Positions 14,521 through 22,589 of a stretch of 33,560 nucleotides of DNA are shown here, piece by piece. The notes beneath the pieces were generated by a model. That model searched no databases. It was not told the DNA's origin and saw only the letters and a program-made list of their open reading frames with translations. Source of the DNA: Thermoproteales archaeon. Its GTDB lineage: Archaea > Thermoproteota > Thermoprotei > Thermoproteales > Thermoproteaceae. How positions within the stretch are numbered: the first letter of the stretch is position 1; each line of letters begins with the position of its first letter. Made by a program: the position numbers and the translations under genes. The DNA lies in assembly GCA_027002815.1 (NCBI GenBank), contig JALWZH010000157.1:1-33560 (forward strand), written 5' to 3'.

Positions 14521-15675
14521 CTATTCGTACCTCAATGCCTCTACCGGGTTTAGCCGGGAGGCCCTGTGGGCCGGTATCAGCGCGCCCAACATGTTGACGC
14601 CTATTATAAGCGCTATGCCGAGGCCCACCACCCACGGGTACATGACCGGGTAAAGCGGTTGTCCCATGAACCCAAAGGGCAGGGGCAGCCTCGTGACCGC
14701 GAGCAACGCCAGAAGGCCCAACGACGCTCCGAGGAAGCTGATTATGAGAGTCTCCATGAGGAACATCAACAGTATGTGCCTCTTCCTGTATCCGAGGGCC
14801 TTCAATATGCCTATCTCTTTGACCCTCTGGATCACGCTTATGGTCATCGTATCATATATCCACAGGGCCGTCACTACAGCGGCAACGCCCGAGATGCCCC
14901 CGAGAAAGAGCTGGAAGCTGGAGAGAAATGCCTCTATTTGCCTTATGAAGAACGTTAGGGAGAACGTCTCTGCGCCGGGAAAGAACGCCTTCAGATACTC
15001 TATGACGGTCCCAACGTTACGCCTGTCGTCGACCACCACGACCACAAGCGGGTACCCCCCAACGCCGAGCGCCCTCCTCAAGAGGTCCACGTCCATGATT
15101 ACGGCCGTCTGCGTCTGTATGAGTCCGGGGTGCCCCGCAGCTATCACGCCCGTAGCTATGACCGAGAGCTCCTTGTCGCCGATCCTCACACCAGTCACCT
15201 GGCCTGTGTAGATACGGCGCACGTTAGTAACCCGGTCCACGGCCACGAATTCCCCTACTAGGACCCCACGGCCCGCCACGGCCATTTGGCCCTCTATCAC
15301 CACGTCCCTCGGCAATAGGTACTCCACGTCGCTGGGCCTGATGCCGTACACCGTGACCGATACCTGCTCTCCAGTAGCGCCACGTATAACCCCATTAGAG
15401 GACAGGATGGGTATTACCCTCTCCACATATGGTATCGCAGATATGAGGTGCACGTCGGCATCCGTGAGGGGCTCATTGGACACTAGGAACACCTTGTTCG
15501 TCCCAAACGACTCCTCGAAGAAGCTTATGGTCTGCTGCTTAAACGTCTCCCCAACCGAGAGCGCGGTTGAGAACGCCACAAATGCTATGAAGACGCCCAC
15601 TACGGCGCCCGCGGTCCTCCCCTTGCGCTCGGCCAGGCTCCTCCACGCCAGTGCCACAAGGTCGCCCATCCTCAT
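14521..15675 (-). CDS. FtsX/MacB-like ABC transporter permease
   Basis: A 384-residue permease. An N-terminal membrane helix (about 20-40, AGAVVGVFIAFVAFSTALSVG) is followed by an external MacB_PCD-like domain of about 210 residues. Three C-terminal helices of the FtsX domain follow, with the coupling region VKEIGILKALGYRKRHIL and an ending NPVEALRYE typical of MacB/LolC. It would work with the LolD-like ATPase to move or extract lipoprotein, peptide or surface-layer material. The frame is open 81 codons further upstream, but a TATA box (CCTTTTTTATATTTC) 25 bases before ATG 15675 and loss of protein-like sequence upstream support this start. Confidence 0.87.
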   Translation of the reverse strand: MRMGDLVALAWRSLAERKGRTAGAVVGVFIAFVAFSTALSVGETFKQQTISFFEESFGTNKVFLVSNEPLTDADVHLISAIPYVERVIPILSSNGVIRGATGEQVSVTVYGIRPSDVEYLLPRDVVIEGQMAVAGRGVLVGEFVAVDRVTNVRRIYTGQVTGVRIGDKELSVIATGVIAAGHPGLIQTQTAVIMDVDLLRRALGVGGYPLVVVVVDDRRNVGTVIEYLKAFFPGAETFSLTFFIRQIEAFLSSFQLFLGGISGVAAVVTALWIYDTMTISVIQRVKEIGILKALGYRKRHILLMFLMETLIISFLGASLGLLALLAVTRLPLPFGFMGQPLYPVMYPWVVGLGIALIIGVNMLGALIPAHRASRLNPVEALRYE

Positions 15676-15693
15676 TGCACGGCAGTACCCGTG

Positions 15694-15708
15694 GAAATAT
15701 AAAAAAGG
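15694..15708 (-). promoter_or_regulatory. TATA box for the FtsX/MacB-like permease gene
   Basis: The minus-strand CCTTTTTTATATTTC is centred 25 bases before the ATG at 15675. Confidence 0.65.
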
Positions 15709-15783
15709 ACCGGTGTGGGCTCCATGACATGAAATATTTACATAGGCCGCTCGGCGAGGACGGACGCCTGCACGCCCAGGTCC

Positions 15784-15830
15784 GTGATGAGGCGGGATGG
15801 GAGAGGGATGACCGTCCATTGCAGCGCTGA
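15784..15830 (+). ncRNA. weak candidate C/D box small RNA
   Basis: A C-box match GTGATGA (15784-15790), a C'-like GGATGA (15806-15811) and a D-box CTGA (15827-15830) occur in the right order within 47 bases. The 15-base gap between C' and D fits a guide. No D' CTGA is visible, the C to C' gap is short, and the flanks do not pair well, so this may be chance. It lies directly before the start of the small membrane protein gene. Confidence 0.15.
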
Positions 15831-15833
15831 GCA

Positions 15834-16277
15834 ATGCCGGCCGACCTAGTGGTGGTCTTCCTCCTCTCCCTGCTCCCGGTCTCCGAGTCCAGGGGCTCCG
15901 TGATCTACGGGCTTGCACAGGGCCTCGACCCCCTCCAAGTCATCGCAGTGTCCATAGTCGGGAACTCGATACCCGCAATAGTGCTGCCCCGCGTGCTCGA
16001 CTACGTTGAGAAGGCCGCGGTAAGGTTTGGCCTCGGCGCACTCTACTTGAAATACATCGAGAGGGTGAGGAGGAGGGGCAGGAAGTACGTTGAGAAATGG
16101 GGCTACATAGGCGTCACGTTGTTCGTAGCTGTCCCCCTCCCCACAAGCGGCGTGTACAGCGGTGCCCTGCTGGCCCACGTGCTCGGGCTAAGGCGCATAG
16201 AGCCGGCGCTGGTCTCCGGCGCAGTGATCGCGGCGCTATTAGTATATGCACTTTACAGCGTCCTGCAAGGGCCCTAG
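15834..16277 (+). CDS. small multidrug export family membrane protein
   Basis: A 147-residue membrane protein of the small multidrug export family (COG2426 type). The family opening is seen in SLLPVSESRGSVIYGLAQGL, where acidic and Arg-Gly residues sit at the end of the first helix. It is followed by QVIAVSIVGNSIPAIVLP, a basic amphipathic linker (YIERVRRRGRKYVEKWG), and a re-entrant-like VTLFVAVPLPTSGVYSGALLA. The topology of about four helices agrees. True drug export has not been shown for most members, so the name is only a family label. A TATA-like AAATATTTACA near 15731-15741 could serve it with a leader of about 70 bases. Confidence 0.8.
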   Translation: MPADLVVVFLLSLLPVSESRGSVIYGLAQGLDPLQVIAVSIVGNSIPAIVLPRVLDYVEKAAVRFGLGALYLKYIERVRRRGRKYVEKWGYIGVTLFVAVPLPTSGVYSGALLAHVLGLRRIEPALVSGAVIAALLVYALYSVLQGP

Positions 16278-16360
16278 GAGGGGTCGCAGCCGCGTTACTG
16301 GCCGTTGGGATGGGGTCGCCCCATCGGCGTCCGTTATGGGCAGGCCACGCACAGTCGCGC

Positions 16361-17278
16361 TCACTCGCCCAGCACCATGTACAGGAGCGCCATCCTCAGG
16401 GGAACGCCGAGGGAGGCCTGCCTAAAATAGCCAGCATGTGGGGTCGAGTCCACGGCTGGATCTATCTCGTCGACCCTGGGCAGCGGATGCATTACCAATA
16501 GGTGCGGCTTGCCGCGGCTCAACAACTCCGGTGTAACCCTGTAACTCCCCTTCACGCGTTCATATTCCAGGGGATCGAGGAACCTCTCCTTCTGTATTCT
16601 GACCACGTACAATACGTCCAGCTTGCCTATCACCTCCTTGGCGTTGTCCACAACGACGTACCTAACGGACCTACGTTCCATTAGGTCGAGCACCTCGCGC
16701 CTGGGATACAACGTTTCTGGTGCTATCAGGTAGAGGGACACGTCGAAGTTGGAAAGGGACTGTATTAGGCTGTTGACCGTACGTGCGTGCCTTATGTCCC
16801 CCATGACGCCTATTGATAGGCCGTCTATCCGGCCGAACGTCCTCCACATGGTGTAGAGGTCCAACATGGCCTGTGTGGGATGGTTGCTTGCGCCGTCACC
16901 CGCATTTATTACGGGGGCCTCAGCTATCTCGGCCGCGAGCTTGGCCGCGCCTTCAGCCCTGTGACGCACCACTATGCAGTCAGCATACGCGTCCAACATC
17001 CTTATTGTATCGGCAAACGTTTCTCCCTTCTCGGCGCTTGTGCCCTCGGGGCCCGAGAAGCCCACGACCTCGCCGCCGAGCCTCTTCATGGCCGTTTCGA
17101 AACTCAGCCTGGTCCTAGTACTCGGCTCGAAGAAAGCCACAGCAAGGACTTTTCCCCTAAGGACGTCCCTGCGGGACCTCGCATATGCCTCCATCTCCCT
17201 GGCAACCTCGAAGAGCTCTTCCAGGTCCCGCCTATCGAAGTCCAACGCGGTTATTACGTCTCGGCCCCGCCACGCCAT
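16361..17278 (-). CDS. pyrB: aspartate carbamoyltransferase, catalytic subunit
   Basis: A 305-residue ATCase catalytic chain, which joins carbamoyl phosphate and aspartate in the second step of pyrimidine synthesis. The carbamoyl-phosphate motif STRTR is at 53-57, the S81-A-E-K84 loop supplies a neighbouring-subunit Lys, HPTQ is at 133-136, and HPLPRVDEI with its aspartate-loop residues lies near the C-terminus. A longer open frame extends upstream, but ATG 17278 has a good TATA box 24 bases before it and matches the family start. Its regulatory partner pyrI lies 0.9 kb away on the other strand rather than directly downstream. pyrF diverges from it across 151 bases. Confidence 0.95.
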   Translation of the reverse strand: MAWRGRDVITALDFDRRDLEELFEVAREMEAYARSRRDVLRGKVLAVAFFEPSTRTRLSFETAMKRLGGEVVGFSGPEGTSAEKGETFADTIRMLDAYADCIVVRHRAEGAAKLAAEIAEAPVINAGDGASNHPTQAMLDLYTMWRTFGRIDGLSIGVMGDIRHARTVNSLIQSLSNFDVSLYLIAPETLYPRREVLDLMERRSVRYVVVDNAKEVIGKLDVLYVVRIQKERFLDPLEYERVKGSYRVTPELLSRGKPHLLVMHPLPRVDEIDPAVDSTPHAGYFRQASLGVPLRMALLYMVLGE

Positions 17279-17296
17279 GTTGGGCAGTGTCGAGAT

Positions 17297-17307
17297 GTAT
17301 TTATACC
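17297..17307 (-). promoter_or_regulatory. TATA box for pyrB
   Basis: The minus-strand GGTATAAATAC is centred 24 bases before the ATG at 17278, close to the archaeal consensus. Confidence 0.65.
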
Positions 17308-17398
17308 TTGGGCGGAAAGCCCTACAAACACGCGTTGGCGAGCCGCATGACGCCCATATGCGTCCTGCACGCAGTAATGCGCCGAGCAGCCACACAAC

Positions 17399-17409
17399 AT
17401 TCTTTAAGC
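17399..17409 (+). promoter_or_regulatory. TATA-like box for pyrF
   Basis: ATTCTTTAAGC is centred 26 bases before the GTG at 17430 and is the main reason for choosing that start in a much longer open frame. Confidence 0.5.
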
Positions 17410-17429
17410 TGTGGGTTCTACCGGTATCC

Positions 17430-18029
17430 GTGTACCCCGTCATACTGGCGCTGGACACGCCGCGCCTAGAGGGCCTACCTCTGGAGTCGGTGGCCGCCGT
17501 TAAGGTGGGTTGGACCCCCATATTGGAGTATGGCCCCGAAATAATTGGGAGGCTGTCCACACGCGTCCCAGTAATCGTGGACATCAAGCTGGCGGATGTG
17601 CCGCACGTAGCCGGAGAAGTTGCGAGGAGGCTAATCGACCGGGGGGCATGCTGCGTCATAGCGCACGGCTTTCTAGGCCGTTCTCTCAGGGACCTACCCC
17701 TCGAAAGGGTGTACGTGGTGGCCAAGATGACCGTGCCCACGTTCTACGATGCCCACCTAGAGGACGTCGTGTTCACTGCGTTGGACCTGGGCGCCCGCGG
17801 CCTTGTGTTGCCGGCAAACGACCCAGCTACATTACGCAGGGTGAGAGAGGCTGTGGGATGTGGGCCCCCCATAATTTCGCCGGGCGTGGGCCCACAGGGG
17901 GCCGCGCCTGGCGATGCGCTTAGGAATGGGGCAAGCTTCGAAATAGTTGGCAGGTTCCTCGTCGAGGATCCGAGGAGGCTGGAGCTGTGGAGGGAGGTAA
18001 AGCCCACGTGCGGCCATACAAGTCCCTGA
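17430..18029 (+). CDS. pyrF: orotidine 5'-phosphate decarboxylase
   Basis: A 199-residue OMP decarboxylase making UMP in the last step of the pathway. The catalytic tetrad is seen in D51-I-K53-L-A-D56, with D9 in ILALDTP and K25 in VAAVKVG on the first strands. ISPGVGPQG and a late GRFLVEDP form the phosphate-binding end of the barrel. Length matches archaeal PyrF. The frame is open for 152 codons more upstream, overlapping pyrB on the other strand, but GTG 17430 starts at the first strand of the barrel and has a TATA-like box 26 bases before it. It leads a plus-strand run pyrF, pyrI, pyrE, pyrD. Confidence 0.9.
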   Translation: MYPVILALDTPRLEGLPLESVAAVKVGWTPILEYGPEIIGRLSTRVPVIVDIKLADVPHVAGEVARRLIDRGACCVIAHGFLGRSLRDLPLERVYVVAKMTVPTFYDAHLEDVVFTALDLGARGLVLPANDPATLRRVREAVGCGPPIISPGVGPQGAAPGDALRNGASFEIVGRFLVEDPRRLELWREVKPTCGHTSP

Positions 18030-18131
18030 CGGTTGCCCTTGAAGCTGCCACCTGGCCCGCCGACGCTACGAGCGTCTCCCTGTCATTGACCGTAGAGGCC
18101 TTGGCGGAGTTCTATGGGTGATGGGACGCCA

Positions 18132-18141
18132 TGTATTTTAC
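18132..18141 (+). promoter_or_regulatory. TATA-like box for pyrI
   Basis: TGTATTTTAC is centred 27 bases before ATG 18164. The box overlaps the alternative upstream ATG at 18131, which argues that 18164 is the true start. Confidence 0.5.
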
Positions 18142-18163
18142 CTGGTCCCAACAGGGAAATCGT

Positions 18164-18631
18164 ATGGAGAGGGAACTCGTGGTGAAGAAGATTAGGCGGG
18201 GCACAGTGATAGACCACATACCCGCGGGAAAGGCTCTCCAGGTGCTGCGCGTGCTGGGAATAGACGCGGCCGATGGGCAGGTAGTTGCGCTGGTCATGAA
18301 CGTGGAGTCGTCGAAGCTGGGACGTAAGGACATAGTCAAGATAGAGGGCAGGGAGCTCAGCAAGGAGGAGACGGGCATAATAGCGCTCATTGCCCCCACC
18401 GCGACAATAAACATAATAAGGGACTTCCAGGTGGTGGACAAGTACAAGGTATCGCTCCCCCACATAGTTGTGGGGCGCTTCAGATGCTCTAACCCCATAT
18501 GCATCACCAACATGCCGGGGGAGCCCGCCACATATAGGTTTGTGCTGGTGAGGGAGGAGCCGCCGATCCTCTCCTGCGATTATTGTGGCCGCTATCACAC
18601 AGTGGAGGAGCTCATGGGGTCGATAACATGA
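18164..18631 (+). CDS. pyrI: aspartate carbamoyltransferase, regulatory subunit
   Basis: A 155-residue ATCase regulatory chain. The N-terminal nucleotide-binding domain starts [17 protein letters not shown], the family hallmark. The C-terminal zinc domain has C108-x4-C113 and C138-x2-C141, which bind the zinc that holds the contact with PyrB. It would give CTP/ATP control of ATCase. The open frame begins at ATG 18131, but the extra 11 residues do not look conserved and the TATA-like box falls on them, so ATG 18164 is preferred. The stop overlaps the pyrE start (ATGA). The 134 bases between pyrF and pyrI hold no gene. Confidence 0.93.
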   Translation: MERELVVKKIRRGTVIDHIPAGKALQVLRVLGIDAADGQVVALVMNVESSKLGRKDIVKIEGRELSKEETGIIALIAPTATINIIRDFQVVDKYKVSLPHIVVGRFRCSNPICITNMPGEPATYRFVLVREEPPILSCDYCGRYHTVEELMGSIT

Positions 18632-19236
18632 CGCGCGTGGAATTCCTGCGGAGACTCGTGGAGCTGGGAGCCTTCTCGATCGGGGACTTCGTGCTGAGCA
18701 GCGGTGCGAGGAGCCCGTACTATCTGGACATGAGGCGCGTGATGTCGGACCCCTGGACGTTCCGCTGGGCCATAGACCAGTACTCACAACTTTTGAACGA
18801 CCTGGACTACGACGTGATTGCAGGCGTGGAATGCGGAAGCGTCCCCTTCTCGTCGGCGCTGGGCTATGCCCTGATGAGGCCGGCTCTCTACGTGAGGAAG
18901 AGGCCCAAGGAGCACGGGACGCGGAGCCTAGTGGAGGGCAGGGCGTTTCCCGGTCAACGCGTGGTTATTATAGACGACGTGTTGACCACGGGCAAAAGCG
19001 TTGCCGACGCCGCTGCCGCGCTCAGGAACGCCGGTCTCGACGCGCGCGCCGCTATCGTGTTCGTGGACAGGGAGCAGTGCGGGAGGGAGAACCTCAAAAG
19101 GGTGGGGATAGAGGTCAGAAGCGTTTATACAGTGACGCGGCTCGTGGAGGAGATGCATGACCTTGGGCTGATCGGGCCCTATGAGCGTGACCGTGTTCTG
19201 GGTTATGTTGCCGAGAGCAAGTCTACTTGCGTCTAG
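18628..19236 (+). CDS. pyrE: orotate phosphoribosyltransferase
   Basis: A 202-residue PRTase that converts orotate and PRPP to OMP. The PRPP motif [13 protein letters not shown] is at 112-124, and VRKRPKEHG carries the lysines and the mobile loop that bind pyrophosphate. [17 protein letters not shown] is the family N-terminal signature. ATG 18628 overlaps the pyrI stop by four bases; a longer frame starting at 18583 is not needed. The 3' end overlaps the start of pyrD, so pyrI-pyrE-pyrD are probably one transcript. Confidence 0.95.
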   Translation: MTRVEFLRRLVELGAFSIGDFVLSSGARSPYYLDMRRVMSDPWTFRWAIDQYSQLLNDLDYDVIAGVECGSVPFSSALGYALMRPALYVRKRPKEHGTRSLVEGRAFPGQRVVIIDDVLTTGKSVADAAAALRNAGLDARAAIVFVDREQCGRENLKRVGIEVRSVYTVTRLVEEMHDLGLIGPYERDRVLGYVAESKSTCV

Positions 19237-20110
19237 GTTGCCCCCAGACATAACCCACGACATAGCACGGGCAGCCCTAAGATTCATCCGCCTGCCCTTT
19301 GCCTGTAGGGACCTTGAAAGGCGCGTGGGACGCATGACGGTAAGGGGGCCCATAGGAATAGCGGCAGGCCTCGACAAGGACGGGTCCCTGATGGGCTTCC
19401 TCGACTCCATGTGCCCCGGATTCATCACGGTTGGAACCGTACTCCCTTACCCGCGTAAAGGCAACCCGAGGCCTAGACTGGCCAGGTACAGGGAAGCGCT
19501 GTCCATGTGCAACGCCATGGGCCTGAACACGCCCGGCCTCGGGCCTGTGCTCGCGCGCATAGCGAGGTCCAGGGCCCGCGCCCCTATCGTGCTCAGCATA
19601 GGCGGGTTCAACGTAGGGGACTTCGCGTACATGGCGCGGGCCCTACGCGACTTTCCAAAGATAAGCGCAGTGGAGGTGAACGTGTCCAGCCCGACCTATG
19701 GGAACAAGTGGCTCAACGCGGCCGATGAGGCCGTCACCGCCGTGGCGAAACACCTAGACCTACAGATTTTCCTCAAGGTGTCGCACACGATGCCCCCGAA
19801 ACTGGTCGCAAGGCTCATGGACGAACACGGTGTGGGTGCCACGGCCATAAACACTGTACCCATCGCCGAACCGTCACTGTCCACGGGCAGGGGAGGATTG
19901 AGCGGCGTTGCGGTATATCCGGTCATGCTCAGGTACGTCAAGGCCCTTCGGGCCCACACGGACGGGCCCATAATAGCCGTTGGGGGCGTGTGCTCACGGG
20001 GCCAGGCTATAGAGGCGCTTCGCCACGCAGACGCGGTTGCCGTGCTAACGTGCATCACGTATTTTGGCCCCCTGGCGCTCAGAAACCTCACCAATGCCTT
20101 CTCACAATGA
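19181..20110 (+). CDS. pyrD: dihydroorotate dehydrogenase, class 2-like
   Basis: A 309-residue FMN-dependent TIM-barrel enzyme that oxidises dihydroorotate to orotate. GIAAGLDKDG and CNAMGLNTPG line the FMN and substrate site, FLKVS is the Lys strand, and VGGVCSRGQAIEALRHADAV the C-terminal phosphate site. The active-site loop reads NVSSPT with Ser where class 1 enzymes have Cys, so it is class 2-like and would pass electrons to quinone. No membrane-inserting helix is obvious beyond a hydrophobic start. ATG 19181 overlaps pyrE by 56 bases; ATG 19205 would reduce this to 32. The 3' end overlaps the convergent cobA by 23 bases. Confidence 0.9.
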   Translation: MSVTVFWVMLPRASLLASRLPPDITHDIARAALRFIRLPFACRDLERRVGRMTVRGPIGIAAGLDKDGSLMGFLDSMCPGFITVGTVLPYPRKGNPRPRLARYREALSMCNAMGLNTPGLGPVLARIARSRARAPIVLSIGGFNVGDFAYMARALRDFPKISAVEVNVSSPTYGNKWLNAADEAVTAVAKHLDLQIFLKVSHTMPPKLVARLMDEHGVGATAINTVPIAEPSLSTGRGGLSGVAVYPVMLRYVKALRAHTDGPIIAVGGVCSRGQAIEALRHADAVAVLTCITYFGPLALRNLTNAFSQ

Positions 20111-20747
20111 CCAGGCACGGGTTGGGCAGGTCTATATGGGGCAGCTGGCTAACGCGCACCACTTCGCAGCCGCCGCCCGGATAAGACACCCGGTGGCACA
20201 CATAAACGTCTATATCCCCGAAGAGGTCCAATATCTTCTCCGCCACGTCGCCTGCACGACTGCCGAGCATGAAGATGGCGATCGTGTCGGCCCCCGCCAA
20301 GTCGTACAGCTTTTCGTAGTTTGGGTAGGAGACCAGGCAAAGGGAGTTAGGCCCCCCAACATCTGTTAGCACGACCCCGTACAGTGCCGAGGCCGCAGTC
20401 ACGCTGGACACGCCGGGAACCACCTCGCATTGGACCCCCCTGTCCCTGGCACGCCTACATATGTGGTGCCCCCTCCCGAACAACGTGGGATCGCCGTTCT
20501 TGAGGACCGCCACAACGGCCCCACCGACAGCCTCGTCTATAAGCGCGGAAATAGAGCTGTCATGCTCCTCGCGCTTGTGGCCAAGAAAAACCTTCTTTGC
20601 CTGCGGGGCGTACATCTCCACTATACTCGGATTCACTAGCCTCCCGAAGGCCACCACGTTGGCCTCCCTGAGAATCTTAACAGCCCTAATCGTAAGGAGG
20701 TCCGGATCCCAGGGGCCAGCCCCAATCACGTATATGCGCCCAGCCAT
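20088..20747 (-). CDS. cobA: uroporphyrinogen-III C-methyltransferase (SUMT-like)
   Basis: A 219-residue SAM-dependent tetrapyrrole methylase. VIGAGPWDPDLLTIRAVKIL is the N-terminal family motif, GRLVNP and NGDPTLFGRG match the SUMT subgroup, and VVPGVSSVTAASALYGV is the SAM-site loop. It would methylate uroporphyrinogen III at C2 and C7 to give precorrin-2, the branch point to siroheme. The GAGPGDP glycine is Trp here (GPWDP), a small deviation. Its ATG lies 22 bases inside the end of the CbiA-like gene, so it is the last gene of the dsr operon. A role in cobalamin synthesis, as another precorrin methylase, is less likely given the neighbours. Confidence 0.78.
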   Translation of the reverse strand: MAGRIYVIGAGPWDPDLLTIRAVKILREANVVAFGRLVNPSIVEMYAPQAKKVFLGHKREEHDSSISALIDEAVGGAVVAVLKNGDPTLFGRGHHICRRARDRGVQCEVVPGVSSVTAASALYGVVLTDVGGPNSLCLVSYPNYEKLYDLAGADTIAIFMLGSRAGDVAEKILDLFGDIDVYVCHRVSYPGGGCEVVRVSQLPHIDLPNPCLVIVRRHW

Positions 20748-22093
20748 TTAGCTGCCAGGACCCTGAACACGTTGTACGACGCTGGGTGCACGTGCATGTA
20801 CTGGGCATATACGTTCCCCTTGAGCAGCCCATCCCTACCGTCGCCCATCCCGGCACCTCGTACCAGCCTAGCCACCACCTTAGTCTCGCCATCCCTCAGA
20901 TAAAGCTTGCTGTAGTGGAACTCGTGGCCCCTAACCACCGTCCCCCTATCCGCAATGGGCGAGTCCTCAACGAACTCCGCGACGGCGTAACCGTGGCCGA
21001 CGGGCCTCCTGGTCATCACAACGACGCCGTCGAAGACGCCCACCATTTCGTACTCCTCCTCCCTATACACAATCGACGACGCCAGGTACATCAGCCCGCC
21101 GCACTCCGCGTATATGCGGGTCCCCTTCTCCGAGGCCCTGCGTAGGGAGGATCTAAGCGCCGCGTTGCGCTCAAGCCTCTCGGCATAAACCTCGGGGAAC
21201 CCACCACCTATCACGAGGAGGTCCACGTCCGGGAGCGACTGGTGCCTAACGGAATCGACGTAGTGCACGCGGCCCAACGCGTGGAGGGCCTCCAACACCT
21301 CTGGGTAGTAGAACGTGAACGCCTCGTCGAGGAAAACCCCCACCTCTATGCCCAAGCGTGGCACCGAGTCGTCCATCTCGGGGACCCGTAGCCTGAGGGG
21401 CTCCGCGCTTTTGGCTATAGATATGATAGCGTCAATGTCTATGTATGGGACAGCCCTGTCCATGAGGACCCCACCAGGGTCGCGGCCCCTTTCAGGTATG
21501 GGCACCAGGCCCAGGTGCCTGTACTCGAAGAAGCGGGCCAGCTCGGCGTCGCGTGGTATCATGCCCAGTACCGGCACAGGCTCCTCGGAAAAAGAACGCC
21601 CAAGTTTCTCCGCCTGCCTGGCACTCACGTTGGTGATTATTACCCCAGCGATCCTCACGTTGGGGTCGAAGTCCATGAGGCCCCTGAGGACGGCCCTCAG
21701 AGTTCTGTTAACCCTATCGGCATCCATAACGAGGATCACGGGCGCCCTAAGCATCTTGGCAATCTTGGCGGTGGACCCCACGTCGCCTACGCCGTCGATG
21801 CTGTCGTAGAGGCCCAGGACGCCCTCTATTACGGCTAGGTCGGCGCCTGCGCTGAAGGCCGCGAAGCGGCGAAGCACGCCCTCCTCCCCCATGAGGAACT
21901 CGTCCAGGTTCCTGCTACGCGTGGCAGCCGCAGAGGAATGGTATGTCGGGTCTATATAGTCCGGCCCCACCTTGAAGGGCGCCGCCCTTAGACCCCTACT
22001 TGAAAGCGCATATAGTATGGCTGTGGTAACCAGGGTTTTCCCGCTCTTGCCCCGAGGCGCGGAAACCACTATCCTAGGTACTACTACCTCCAC
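20726..22093 (-). CDS. dsrN: CbiA-family amidase, likely siroheme amidase (DsrN-like)
   Basis: A 455-residue ATP-dependent amidotransferase of the cobyrinate a,c-diamide synthase family. The P-loop SAPRGKSGKT is at about 11-20, KVGPDYIDP follows, and the C-terminal glutaminase domain has GGGFPEVYAE, catalytic Cys331 in AECGGLMY, and the GHEFHYS histidine. Family members amidate carboxylates on cobyrinate, Ni-sirohydrochlorin or siroheme. Because it sits in the dsrAB operon beside cobA, siroheme amidation to the siroamide used by DsrAB is the best inference. Start: GTG 22093 has GAGGGG seven bases upstream and overlaps the previous stop by 20 bases; GTG 22069 is a shorter alternative. Confidence 0.8.
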   Translation of the reverse strand: MEVVVPRIVVSAPRGKSGKTLVTTAILYALSSRGLRAAPFKVGPDYIDPTYHSSAAATRSRNLDEFLMGEEGVLRRFAAFSAGADLAVIEGVLGLYDSIDGVGDVGSTAKIAKMLRAPVILVMDADRVNRTLRAVLRGLMDFDPNVRIAGVIITNVSARQAEKLGRSFSEEPVPVLGMIPRDAELARFFEYRHLGLVPIPERGRDPGGVLMDRAVPYIDIDAIISIAKSAEPLRLRVPEMDDSVPRLGIEVGVFLDEAFTFYYPEVLEALHALGRVHYVDSVRHQSLPDVDLLVIGGGFPEVYAERLERNAALRSSLRRASEKGTRIYAECGGLMYLASSIVYREEEYEMVGVFDGVVVMTRRPVGHGYAVAEFVEDSPIADRGTVVRGHEFHYSKLYLRDGETKVVARLVRGAGMGDGRDGLLKGNVYAQYMHVHPASYNVFRVLAAKWLGAYT

Positions 22094-22589
22094 CCTTAAG
22101 CCCCTCAAGTATGGCGTTGTACAGTTCGTCCCCATACACCTCCATGAAGTCGAGCAGCTCGTCTATTTTCCCGCCTGTGAGTAGGCCTATGGGAAGGGCC
22201 GTCTTCAAACCCATGGCCACGTAAAGCCCGTCATCCATTTCCATCAGCGGGAACATGAATGGCGCCACGCCGCGTTCGCCGAACCTCTCATACCCTATTC
22301 TCTGAGTCACCTCCTCAACCTTCTCCACGTCCAGTCTCAGGGGCAGAAGACGGACGTCGTCGAGATCCAGCAGGGCCATGGCGACCACCTCGCCCTCCCT
22401 GAGGGACCTTATGAGTACGGGCCTTGGACGGCCCGGAACGTTAAATATTATCTCCTTTTCCTCGCCGTCCCCGCTGCCCGTGATCTCGCTGGCCGCCTCG
22501 CTGGAGTCGCCGACCTCTATGGCGCCCCCGTGAAACCTCATGGCCATTATCAGGTCGCCTATGACGTCGTACACAGTTCTGGACCTCAT
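22074..22589 (-). CDS. unrecognised protein inside the dsr operon
   Basis: A 171-residue acidic, soluble protein with no family that I recognise. It has no cysteines, so it is not an Fe-S protein, and no membrane segment. The N-terminus (TVYDVIGDLIMAMRFHGG) looks helical. An acidic Gly/Ser/Glu linker follows at about 27-45, then a mixed alpha/beta part with PRPVLIRSLREGEVVAMALLD and a C-terminal helical region rich in Glu/Asp/Leu. It starts one base inside the dsrB stop (TAATG) and overlaps the CbiA/DsrN-like gene, so it is tightly co-translated with DsrB. A chaperone or maturation factor for DsrAB, or a siroheme insertion factor, is possible but not shown. Confidence 0.8.
   Translation of the reverse strand: MRSRTVYDVIGDLIMAMRFHGGAIEVGDSSEAASEITGSGDGEEKEIIFNVPGRPRPVLIRSLREGEVVAMALLDLDDVRLLPLRLDVEKVEEVTQRIGYERFGERGVAPFMFPLMEMDDGLYVAMGLKTALPIGLLTGGKIDELLDFMEVYGDELYNAILEGLKGGGSST

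Noticed and set aside
16974-17429. Long N-terminal extension of PyrF overlapping pyrB.
   Set aside because: It is the antisense of pyrB, and PyrF homology starts at GTG 17430, which has a TATA-like box at correct spacing.
17279-17740. Long N-terminal extension of PyrB.
   Set aside because: It is the antisense of pyrF; PyrB homology begins at 17278, with a TATA box 24 bases upstream.
22074-22589. Identity of the unknown dsr-operon protein as DsrD.
   Set aside because: DsrD is about 80 residues and a winged helix; this protein is twice as long and shows no such pattern.
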